This document shows, piece by piece, positions 38,695 through 46,729 of a stretch of DNA of 50,278 nt. How positions within the stretch are numbered: the first letter of the stretch is position 1; each line of letters opens with the position of its first letter. The stretch is from Oscillospiraceae bacterium (lineage in GTDB: Bacteria; Bacillota; Clostridia; Oscillospirales; Acutalibacteraceae): NCBI GenBank assembly GCA_022508785.1, contig JAFLUN010000004.1:4034-54311 (forward strand). Reading direction: 5' to 3'. The notes under the pieces were generated by a model, which searched no databases, was not told the DNA's origin, and saw nothing but the letters and a program-made list of their open reading frames with translations. A program made the translations under genes and the position numbers.

Positions 38695-39618
38695 TTACCC
38701 GATTTTTTCTATGGTGCGAAGCCTTGCGCTGCGGCTTCTGTTATTGTCGTTTAATTCTTTTTCACTTGCCGTAATACCTTTGTTTACGATTTTTCCCGAA
38801 GGGCGTTTACCGCACACGCAAACAGGAAATTCTTTGGGACAAGTGCAACCTATTGTAAATTCTTTGAATTTTTCTTTTACTATTCTGTCCTCAAGCGAGT
38901 GGAAAGTTATTACGGAAAGCCGTCCGCCGATTTTTAGGGAATCGAACATATCCTGTACGGCGCCTGCGAGCATTGTAAGCTCATCATTTACCTCAATTCT
39001 TATTGCCTGAAAGGTTTTTCTTGCAGGGTGACCGTCCCTTCGGAATTTTGCAGGATAGGAGTTTTTTACGATTTCTGCCAGCTCCAGCGTAGTTTCTATG
39101 GGCGCGACTGCTCTCTCTTTTACTATGTTTTTAGCAATGTTTCGAGCGAATTTTTCCTCGCCGTATTTAAAGAGAATGTCTGAAAGCTCCTCTTCGCTGT
39201 AGGTGTTCACAACATCGTAAGCGCTTTTTCCCGATTTGCTCATTCTCATATCAAGAAAAGCGTCGTTATGAAAAGAAAAGCCTCTTTCGGCACTGTCAAG
39301 CTGAAAAGAGCTTACGCCTAAATCTGCAAGGATTCCGTCTGCCTTTCTCTCACCCAAAATGGTTTTTATATTGTCAAACGTGTTACAAACTATTTCTACT
39401 CGTTTATCAGCGCCTATGCGCTCGTTTATTACCTCTATGGCGTCGGGGTCACGGTCAATTGCTACAAGGCGCCCCGATTTAAGACGATTTAATATTTCCT
39501 TGGAATGACCTGCTCCGCCGCAGGTACAGTCAACATAAAGCCCGTCCTGCTTAATGTTAAGGGATTCTATTGTTTCTTCGAAAAGGACTGAAATATGTGA
39601 AAATTCCATATTCGCCAC
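38695..39618 (-). CDS. rsmH: 16S rRNA (cytosine(1402)-N(4))-methyltransferase
   Basis: [53 protein letters not shown]. Confidence 0.97.
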   Translation of the reverse strand: MANMEFSHISVLFEETIESLNIKQDGLYVDCTCGGAGHSKEILNRLKSGRLVAIDRDPDAIEVINERIGADKRVEIVCNTFDNIKTILGERKADGILADLGVSSFQLDSAERGFSFHNDAFLDMRMSKSGKSAYDVVNTYSEEELSDILFKYGEEKFARNIAKNIVKERAVAPIETTLELAEIVKNSYPAKFRRDGHPARKTFQAIRIEVNDELTMLAGAVQDMFDSLKIGGRLSVITFHSLEDRIVKEKFKEFTIGCTCPKEFPVCVCGKRPSGKIVNKGITASEKELNDNNRSRSARLRTIEKIG

Positions 39619-39620
39619 CG

Positions 39621-40031
39621 TTAGAAAATGAACTCGTCAATACCGTCAAGCTGCGATATTGGAGTAATTGCGCTTTGGAATTCTTCGGCAGCCCAGATTT
39701 CAACTCTTTGACCTGCACCGATAATTACAGCGTCTTTTGAAAGACACGCGTGCTCGACTTCGTCTGCAGAAAGGGTAACTCTGCCTTGCTTGTCCACTCC
39801 CGTTTCGTGAACCTGACTGAAGAACGAACGCTGACGCGTACGGTCTTTAGTTATAAACTGACGGCTTACCTCTTCAAAGGTTGCTTTATCGTAAACATAA
39901 AGGCATTTTTCGGGGCCTTTAAAAATTACAAATTCCTCGCCTAACTGCTCACGGAATTTTGCAGGGATAAAAAGACGGTTTTTAGCGTCTAACGTATGAT
40001 TATATGTAAAATTAAAATACACCGTCTTCAT
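39621..40031 (-). CDS. mraZ: Transcriptional regulator MraZ
   Basis: [40 protein letters not shown]. Confidence 0.95.
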   Translation of the reverse strand: MKTVYFNFTYNHTLDAKNRLFIPAKFREQLGEEFVIFKGPEKCLYVYDKATFEEVSRQFITKDRTRQRSFFSQVHETGVDKQGRVTLSADEVEHACLSKDAVIIGAGQRVEIWAAEEFQSAITPISQLDGIDEFIF

Positions 40032-40064
40032 ATCCTTTCTTTATAAAAATTCAGTGAAAAATTC

Positions 40065-40149
40065 ACCACTTTGATGAATTTATGATGAAATTATTACCCA
40101 CTTTCCACCACTGTGAGTACATTATACAGCCTAAAAAATGAAATTTCAA
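40065..40149 (-). promoter_or_regulatory. dcw promoter with putative MraZ operator
   Basis: Minus strand TTGAAA-17 bp-TATAAT (40121..40149), then GTGGTGGAAAGTGGG just downstream (GTGG units with 10-bp period) and a third GTGG at 40066..40069. Confidence 0.65.
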
Positions 40150-40223
40150 TAGTTTTTATAAATTTTTTAACAAACATTTTCAAGGAAATTTGTGGAAATC
40201 GGCGAGAAAAGACAAAAAAATAA

Positions 40224-40244
40224 GCGGTAGGAAAAACCTACCGC
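40224..40244 (-). terminator. Terminator after ppa
   Basis: Minus strand GCGGTAGG-TTTTT-CCTACCGC-TTATTTTTTTG. Confidence 0.75.
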
Positions 40245-40270
40245 AAAGCATAATACAAATTTTATCTTTT

Positions 40271-40801
40271 TTATCTTCTATATTTCTTGATGTACCCTTC
40301 GATTGCCTTTTCAACAATTTCTATGGCACTTGTGACATCCTTTGCTTCGTCAACAACCGTTTCTTTATTTTCAAGGGTTTTATAAACTCTGAAAAAGTGC
40401 TTGATTTCCTCAAAAATATGCGAGGGAAGCTGGTCAATGTCTTTATAGCTGTTATACGTGGGGTCGCCAAAGGGAATTGCAATTATTTTATGGTCCGGAG
40501 CGCCGTTGTCAAGCATTGAAATTACGCCTATCGGATAACAGCGAACCAGCGTCATCGGCTCAATTTGCTCAGCGCAAAGCACCAAAGCGTCAAGAGGGTC
40601 GTTATCCTCGGCATAAGTCAAAGGAATAAAGCCGTAATTTGCAGGGTAATGGGTTGAAGTGTGAAGAACACGGTCAAGCTTGAGCATACCCGTCTCTTTG
40701 TCCAGCTCATATTTCATTTTACTGCCCTTGCTGATTTCAATTACAACGTCAAAGGCATTTTGTTTAATTCTTTCACGGTTAATATCATGCCAAATATTCA
40801 T
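40271..40801 (-). CDS. ppa: Inorganic pyrophosphatase (family I)
   Basis: VVIEISKGSKMKYELDKETG, YPANYGFIPLTYAEDNDPLDALVL. Confidence 0.94.
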   Translation of the reverse strand: MNIWHDINRERIKQNAFDVVIEISKGSKMKYELDKETGMLKLDRVLHTSTHYPANYGFIPLTYAEDNDPLDALVLCAEQIEPMTLVRCYPIGVISMLDNGAPDHKIIAIPFGDPTYNSYKDIDQLPSHIFEEIKHFFRVYKTLENKETVVDEAKDVTSAIEIVEKAIEGYIKKYRR

Positions 40802-40805
40802 AAGC

Positions 40806-42257
40806 TTACACTCCTTTATGCTTTTCTATAAGCTCTTTCCTTATTTTCCAAAGCTTTTCGGAAAGGTCAACGTAATACGAATGGGGATTTTCAAACCGTT
40901 TTACCTCTTCCCAAAGAGTGTCGATTTGCTCTGAGCAGTAATCCCGAATTTCGCTGACAGAGGGTTCGGAATAAACGTATTCACCGCCCACATAAACGGG
41001 AACGAGCATTTCCCTTGCAACGAAATTTTCAACCTCTTTGCGCTTCCAGGTAAAATCAGGGTCAAAGAGCGTGTAGGGCTTTGACTCGTCAATGGTTTCA
41101 TCGTGAAGAGTTAATACGTCTGCAATAGCCTTGCCCGTGTCGCAGTCAAAAAGCCTGTAAAATTTCTTTGAATGAGGCGTATTTATCTTACTTACATTTT
41201 CGGAAAGGTTGATTTTCGGGATTATCTCCCCGTCCTTTTCAAGGGCGCAAAGCTTGTAAACTCCGCTGAAAAGCGGTGACGATGCAGAATTGATAAGCCT
41301 TTCGCCTACAATAAAGCAGTCCACCTTTGCCCCCTGGGAAATCATATCCGAAATAATATACTCGTCAAACGAGTTTGAAGCCGTTATCATACAGTCAGGG
41401 TACCCTGCTTCATTGAGCATTTTTCTAACCTTTTTTGAAAGATAAGTAATATCGCCCGAATCAATTCTTACGCTTACAGGGCGCTTGCCCATAGGCTTTA
41501 AAACATCGTTAAAGGCACGGATAGCATTGGGAACGCCGAAACGAACCGTGTCGTAGGTGTCCACAACAAAGGAGCAATTATCAGGGTAAAGACGGGCATA
41601 TTCGCAAAACGCCTCATACTCGGAATCAAACATTTCAACCCACGAGTGAATCATTGTATTGATACCGGGAATGTCAAAGGTTTTGCTTTGGCGAATACCC
41701 GATGTGCCGATACAACCGCCGATATACGCCGCCCTTGCGCCGAAATGCGCACCGTCGAAAGACGAGGCACGGCGTGTGCCAAACTCTGCCACATTTGTTC
41801 CCTTGGCAGCCCTAACAAGTCTGTTGGCTTTTGTAGCGATAAGACTTTGCTGATTCATAAATACAAGCAAAACCGTTTCAAGAAGCTGTGCCTGAACAAT
41901 AGGACCTCGCACTTTAATCAAAGGTTCGTTAGGGAAAACGGGAGTGCCCTCGGGAACTGCCCAAATGTCGCAGGAAAACTTGAAATTGCGAAGATAATCA
42001 ATAAACTCCTCCGAACAGCCCTGCGACAGAAGATACTGCAAATCCTCTTCCTTAAATTCATAACTGTTTATATAATCTATAATCTGAGAAAGCCCTGCAA
42101 ATATTGCAAAGCCGCCTTTGTCGGGAACTTTTCTGAAATATAAATCGAAATACGCAATTTCTTCGCCCTTACCGCAGCAAAGCCAACCGTTAGCTTGAGT
42201 GAGCTCGTAAAGCTCAGTCATCAGGGACAAATTATCATATTCTCTTGCATTGCTCAT
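40806..42257 (-). CDS. pncB: Nicotinate phosphoribosyltransferase
   Basis: LMTELYELTQANGWL, EFGTRRASSFDGAHFGARAAYIGGCIGTS, VRIDSGDI. Confidence 0.94.
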   Translation of the reverse strand: MSNAREYDNLSLMTELYELTQANGWLCCGKGEEIAYFDLYFRKVPDKGGFAIFAGLSQIIDYINSYEFKEEDLQYLLSQGCSEEFIDYLRNFKFSCDIWAVPEGTPVFPNEPLIKVRGPIVQAQLLETVLLVFMNQQSLIATKANRLVRAAKGTNVAEFGTRRASSFDGAHFGARAAYIGGCIGTSGIRQSKTFDIPGINTMIHSWVEMFDSEYEAFCEYARLYPDNCSFVVDTYDTVRFGVPNAIRAFNDVLKPMGKRPVSVRIDSGDITYLSKKVRKMLNEAGYPDCMITASNSFDEYIISDMISQGAKVDCFIVGERLINSASSPLFSGVYKLCALEKDGEIIPKINLSENVSKINTPHSKKFYRLFDCDTGKAIADVLTLHDETIDESKPYTLFDPDFTWKRKEVENFVAREMLVPVYVGGEYVYSEPSVSEIRDYCSEQIDTLWEEVKRFENPHSYYVDLSEKLWKIRKELIEKHKGV

Positions 42258-42274
42258 TGTTATCACTTCCTTTT

Positions 42275-42310
42275 AATATTGTAACAAAATGTAAGTCGAA
42301 TGTCTATAAA
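42275..42310 (-). promoter_or_regulatory. pncB promoter
   Basis: Minus strand TAGACA-17 bp-TACAAT; 36-bp region is 30/36 identical to the region at 50052..50087. Confidence 0.65.
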
Positions 42311-42347
42311 AAATTTCATAAATAATCAGGTAAGTCCGGATATAAAA

Positions 42348-42377
42348 AAGACCCCATATATTGCTATATGAGGTCTT
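42348..42377 (-). terminator. Terminator of the VTC/DUF4956/Cthe_2159-like operon
   Basis: Minus strand AAAGACCTCATATA-GCAA-TATATGGGGTCTTTTTT. Confidence 0.8.
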
Positions 42378-42387
42378 TATGCATTTT

Positions 42388-44307
42388 TCAGCTCGCTTTA
42401 ATTTCTTCTGAGAGAGAGCCGACGGAAAGCGAATAGGTTTCGCCTTTAACTAAATCGGGAGTGCTCAGAATAACTACTTGAAATGAAAGCTCGGGGTTGT
42501 AAGAAATGAGCGTATTGCCCGATTTATCCTTTAACGTAATTTGTGTACCTGCGGCTTGATTGCCCACATTCACTGCCACAACACCTTGCTTGGAATCGCT
42601 GAAGGACTGCGCCATACCTGCCGCGCCCGTTCCGATAAACGTGCCGCCTGTAATTACACCGCTGACGTCATAATCCAAAGTGGCGGTGTCACCTTGCGTA
42701 GGTCCGCAGACGGTTATATTTCCGCCCGTTATCTCCAATGTGCCGTTTGCATCAATTCCGTCACCCGATGCTTTGACATATATCGTTCCGCCTGAAATTA
42801 CAATTGTGCCGTTGGAGGAAGAGCTTCCGCCGCCGGGTCCACCTTGACCTCCGGGACCTCCTTGACCTCCGCCGGGTCCGCCCTGACCGCCGGGTCCGCC
42901 CTGACCGCCTGGTCCACCCTGACCGCCGGGACCTCCCTGACCCCCGGGTCTGCCAAAGCTGTCATTCCCCCTCATTCCGCCAAAGCCGCTGGAATCCGTG
43001 CCGCCTGCAGCGTTAATGCCGTCATCCGTTGCAACGATTTTTATATTACCGCCTGCAATCTTGACATTGAGCGCTTCAAGTCCTTCGTAGCTTTCCGTAA
43101 TATTTATCGTTCCGGCGGTAATAGTCAGCGCTTCATCGGCGTGGAAGCCGTCATCCCCTGTTGCTATATTGAAGGTTCCGCCGTTGACAACGATAGTTCC
43201 GTTGGAATGAACGGCATCGTCTGCGCTGTCAACGGTGAATGTGCCGTCACTGATTAAAAGACTGCCTGCAACCTTTATACCCTTTATACTTGTTGAGCTG
43301 TCGGTAGTATTGGAAGAGGAATTAGAGGAAGGTCCTCTGTTTCCGCCCATAAATCCACCCATAAAACCGCCCCAAGAATCCGAGGTTTGCTTTGAGGCAT
43401 TGACGCTTCCTCCGCCCGATACTATATTGAAGCTTCCGCCCTCGATTTGCATAGTAGATTCAGCGCTTATGCCGTCTCCCTCGGCGGAAATGTCAAAGGT
43501 GCCGCTTGAAATATAAATATACCCAAGACTTTCGTCGTCGGAATTTTCCGAATGGATTCCGTCTTTGCCTGCATCTACAGTCAATGCAGTATTTGTAATT
43601 CTTATGCTGTCATTGGCGTCTAATCCGTGGGAAGCGGAATTGACGGTATAGGTTCCCCCTGCTAACACCAAATCGTCCTTGCACACTATTCCGTGACCTG
43701 CAGGTGAATTTACAGTAAGAGAGCCCGAACCGTTTAAGGTTAAATCGTCTTTAGCAAAAATTACTGCGTCAATGTTGTTTTCGTCAATTGCGGTAAAGGT
43801 TCCGCCGTTGGAAAGTGTATTTGTTGTGCCCTTTGCCAAAGTGACAAATGTCTTATCGGCATTTAATACGTATATCGGTGCAGAGGTTTCGCTGTTTATT
43901 GTAACTCCGTTTAAAATAAGCTGAGGTTTATCCTTATCCCCTGCGTTGACAATTATCATACCGTCATTAAGCGTTCCCGACAGAATATAGGTACCGTCAC
44001 CCGTTATGGTTGCCGTTGTGCCTGTTATTTGCACTGAGTTCGAGCTACAGGAAATGGAATTTCCGTTAAGCTTTATCTGTGTACCGTTGCTACCGTCTGC
44101 GTTCTCACTGCCTTCCGCTTTAAGATCACGGTTAGAAAACATATCGTCATCGGTTTTTGAAAAATCAACATCTACGGGTTCGGCGGTGTTGTTTTCATTG
44201 GAATTGTCCGCAAGTCCATTTTCACCGTTCTCTGTTCCCGTCTTGCCGCAGGCGGAAAATATAAGTAATATCGCCAAAATTATAGAAAACAACTTCATTT
44301 TTTTCAT
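42388..44307 (-). CDS. Carbohydrate-binding (Cthe_2159/DUF4353-like) beta-helix lipoprotein
   Basis: Lipobox IFSACG; repeated beta-helix turns (ISGGTIYVKASGDGIDANGTLEITGGNI, LTVDAGKDGIHSEN, FTVDSADDAVHSNGTIVVNGGTF); internal GGPGGQ repeat. Start placed at MKKMKLFS. Confidence 0.85.
   Translation of the reverse strand: MKKMKLFSIILAILLIFSACGKTGTENGENGLADNSNENNTAEPVDVDFSKTDDDMFSNRDLKAEGSENADGSNGTQIKLNGNSISCSSNSVQITGTTATITGDGTYILSGTLNDGMIIVNAGDKDKPQLILNGVTINSETSAPIYVLNADKTFVTLAKGTTNTLSNGGTFTAIDENNIDAVIFAKDDLTLNGSGSLTVNSPAGHGIVCKDDLVLAGGTYTVNSASHGLDANDSIRITNTALTVDAGKDGIHSENSDDESLGYIYISSGTFDISAEGDGISAESTMQIEGGSFNIVSGGGSVNASKQTSDSWGGFMGGFMGGNRGPSSNSSSNTTDSSTSIKGIKVAGSLLISDGTFTVDSADDAVHSNGTIVVNGGTFNIATGDDGFHADEALTITAGTINITESYEGLEALNVKIAGGNIKIVATDDGINAAGGTDSSGFGGMRGNDSFGRPGGQGGPGGQGGPGGQGGPGGQGGPGGGQGGPGGQGGPGGGSSSSNGTIVISGGTIYVKASGDGIDANGTLEITGGNITVCGPTQGDTATLDYDVSGVITGGTFIGTGAAGMAQSFSDSKQGVVAVNVGNQAAGTQITLKDKSGNTLISYNPELSFQVVILSTPDLVKGETYSLSVGSLSEEIKAS
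42828..42953 (-). repeat. In-frame 18-bp tandem repeat encoding GGPGGQ units
   Basis: Translated RPGGQGGPGGQGGPGGQGGPGGQGGPGGGQGGPGGQGGPGGG. Confidence 0.9.
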
Positions 44308-44320
44308 AGAAAAATTCTCC

Positions 44321-45016
44321 TTATAGCTCCGCAGTCGAATTATCCTGCTTTGAAACGGTGATTTCAAGATTTCCGTTTCTGCAGCGAATTTTGTCAATCA
44401 TTTCTTTTTCTTTTTTGGGATCTTTTAAAGAAATACTGTAAGTAAGACGGAACATACTGCCCATATTCGTGCTTTTTACACGCTCTAACTCATAGTCAGA
44501 GGTGTATTCGGAGAAAATATCGTCAAATACTTCTGAATAGTCTAAATCCTCGGGAATTGTAACATTTAAGGTTTTGTATTTTGCGGCATTTTTCTTTGTT
44601 CCGAAATCAAGATGACTGCAAAGTATGAACACGGCACACATAATGACCGTAAACAGAACGGAAAAGCCAAGATAACCCATACCTACTATAAGTCCGGTGC
44701 CCATTGCGAGAAACAGCGCACATATCTCCTTTGCCGTACCGGGAGCTGAGCGGAAGCGGACAAGCCCGAACGCTCCTGCAACTGCAACGCCCGTTCCGAT
44801 ATTTCCGTTAACCATCATAATGACAACGCACACAACGGCAGGCAGTACCGCAAGTGTTACAACAAAGCTCTTTGTGTATCTTGTTCGGTACATATAGGAA
44901 AGCGCCATAACAGCCCCCAGCACCAAAGAAAATCCAAGACACAAAAGAAAATTCGTAACGCTGATATGAGCGGCGGTTGCCGAGTCAAAAAGTCCTTTAA
45001 ATAATGAATCAAGCAT
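44321..45016 (-). CDS. DUF4956 multi-pass membrane protein
   Basis: Several TM segments and GTGVAVAGAFGLVRFRSAPGTAKEICALFLAMGTGLIVGMGYLG; cytoplasmic C-terminal domain. Confidence 0.85.
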   Translation of the reverse strand: MLDSLFKGLFDSATAAHISVTNFLLCLGFSLVLGAVMALSYMYRTRYTKSFVVTLAVLPAVVCVVIMMVNGNIGTGVAVAGAFGLVRFRSAPGTAKEICALFLAMGTGLIVGMGYLGFSVLFTVIMCAVFILCSHLDFGTKKNAAKYKTLNVTIPEDLDYSEVFDDIFSEYTSDYELERVKSTNMGSMFRLTYSISLKDPKKEKEMIDKIRCRNGNLEITVSKQDNSTAEL

Positions 45017-45731
45017 ATTTCTTTTCCTCCTGATGTTGCTTGTTGTAAATCAATTTTTCATAAGCCGTTCCGTATTTTGAAAACGAGGTTTTGTATATTT
45101 TCTCTTCCGATAAAAAATGCGCCATCCATATTGGAATCCCTCCCGAGCATTTAATTTCCATAAGAATTTTACCATCATCGAGTATCGGAGTGCCCCACAC
45201 GTCAGCTTCAAGGGACAGGTCTTCCTCGCGGCACAGAATCGTATCGTCAAAGGTAACGCGAAAATCGTCGCCGTTTAAGGAGTAAAATGCCTCTCGCTCG
45301 TATGAGAGAAACGCCACGGGGTGCAGAGTTTTGTAATAGGACAGAAAATAATCAATTTCATTTGAAATCTGTGTTTGCTTTTTAAAGGAATACCTGCCCT
45401 GCACCCAATTCATCGCCGATTCTTCGGAAAGAGATATACGCCTTTTGTAAACAATGGAATCGTATTTCTTTTTTACTTCAACGAACACCGTGCTTTGAGG
45501 CTTTGCGCGGTTATAACTTCTTATGCGAAGCTTTTCTTTATATGTCGGTTTTTCAATAGATCTTCTGATAAGCCTGTAATTATCCGTGTCAAAATAAATA
45601 TTTCGGATAACCGTTCTCCCGTATTGATCTAACGCCATATACGGCTCCATTACTTTGAGCATCTTTTCTTTTTGCTCTTCCGTGATAATGTATTTCAGCT
45701 CGTAACGCTTAAAAACTGTTTGGTAAGCCAA
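45009..45731 (-). CDS. VTC-domain / polyphosphate polymerase-like protein (triphosphate tunnel fold)
   Basis: FKRYELKYIITEEQKEKML, IYFDTDNYRLIRRSIEKPTYKEKLRIRSYN, VFVEVKKKYDSIVYKRRI, ILMEIKCSGGIPIWMAHFL. Confidence 0.87.
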   Translation of the reverse strand: MAYQTVFKRYELKYIITEEQKEKMLKVMEPYMALDQYGRTVIRNIYFDTDNYRLIRRSIEKPTYKEKLRIRSYNRAKPQSTVFVEVKKKYDSIVYKRRISLSEESAMNWVQGRYSFKKQTQISNEIDYFLSYYKTLHPVAFLSYEREAFYSLNGDDFRVTFDDTILCREEDLSLEADVWGTPILDDGKILMEIKCSGGIPIWMAHFLSEEKIYKTSFSKYGTAYEKLIYNKQHQEEKKYA

Positions 45732-45910
45732 TTACAACGCCCCTTTCATAAGGGAATATAATCTTTGAAACTTAATTCAAACTAAAAATTCAAAAAAATA
45801 TTTTAAAATTTATTTTATAATTTTTAAGCTTCAGTTAATGTTTTGCTGATAACCTATTTATAAATTAAAAAGTCTATGGTAAAATTGATAATCGGAAAGG
45901 ATTGGTATAT

Positions 45911-46582
45911 TTGAGAATTTTACTTGCCGAAGATGAACGCCCTCTTGCGAGAGCACTTTTAAAAATCTTTGAAAAAAGCAATTACTCCGCCGATGCGGTA
46001 CACAACGGCGAAGATGCTTTGGCGTATATTGAATCCGGCAATTATGATGTTGCCGTTTTAGATATAATGATGCCGAAAATGGACGGAATAACCGTGCTAA
46101 AGAATGTGAGAGCGCAAGGAAATTCAATTCCCATACTCATTCTTACGGCAAAATCCGAAATTGACGACAAGGTGCTGGGTCTTGACAGCGGAGCAAATTA
46201 CTATCTTACAAAGCCCTTTGATTCAAAGGAACTGCTGGCCTCTATCCGCGCTATAACCAGAAGCGGAACTGCGGCAGATTCAAAGCTCACTTTCGGAAAT
46301 ATCACCCTTGACAGGGCTACTTATGAATTATCATCGGCAACGGGCAGTTTCCGCTTGGCAAACCGTGAATTTCAAATGATGGAGATGTTTATGTCGAATC
46401 CGCACCGTATTATCCCTGCCGAACGCTTTATGGAAAACATTTGGGGCTTTGACAGCGAGGCGGATATAAGCGTTGTTTGGGTATATATTTCATATCTTCG
46501 CAAAAAGCTGACGGCGCTGGAGGCAAATATTCAAATTAAAGCGTCAAGAAATGCCGGGTATTCGCTGGAGGAATTAGCGTGA
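45911..46582 (+). CDS. OmpR-family response regulator
   Basis: LRILLAEDERPLARALLKIFE, VAVLDIMMPKMDGITVL, LTAKSEIDDKVLGLDSGANYYLTKPFDSKELLASIRA; winged helix. TTG start at 45911 fits the GGAAAGGA SD better than 45902. Confidence 0.93.
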   Translation: MRILLAEDERPLARALLKIFEKSNYSADAVHNGEDALAYIESGNYDVAVLDIMMPKMDGITVLKNVRAQGNSIPILILTAKSEIDDKVLGLDSGANYYLTKPFDSKELLASIRAITRSGTAADSKLTFGNITLDRATYELSSATGSFRLANREFQMMEMFMSNPHRIIPAERFMENIWGFDSEADISVVWVYISYLRKKLTALEANIQIKASRNAGYSLEELA

Positions 46583-46729
46583 AAAATCACGCTAATGAAT
46601 TGTATGTCCCTCAAAATTTGTATAAGACAAATTTTGAGATGGACGAAATTACCATCACGTCTTGTCCGGCTACGCAAGAATTAAAAGTGATGTTCAAAAC
46701 TATTTGTAGCCGGAAAGACTATGGTAATT
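46573..46729 (+). promoter_or_regulatory. Strongly palindromic spacer between response regulator and kinase (candidate cis-regulatory RNA or interspersed repeat)
   Basis: Three consecutive inverted repeats: ATTAGCGTGA/TCACGCTAAT; GTCCCTCAAAATTTGT/ACAAATTTTGAG(AT)GGAC; AATTACCAT...GTCCGGCTAC/GTAGCCGGA...ATGGTAATT. Confidence 0.65.

Noticed and set aside
42828-42953. Possible CRISPR-like short tandem array
   Set aside because: 18-bp units are contiguous, in frame with a coding gene, and lack unique spacers.
42844-43257. Plus-strand ORFs (42804..43016, 42844..43257) with repetitive Thr/Ala/Leu or Arg/Asp motifs
   Set aside because: They are antisense readings of the GGPGGQ repeat and beta-helix region of the lipoprotein gene; no SD and no family resemblance.
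45774-45794. Direct repeat AATTCAAA x2 with 13-bp spacing in the VTC/regulator gap as a regulator-binding site
   Set aside because: Region is very AT-rich and the repeat is short; not distinguishable from chance by eye.
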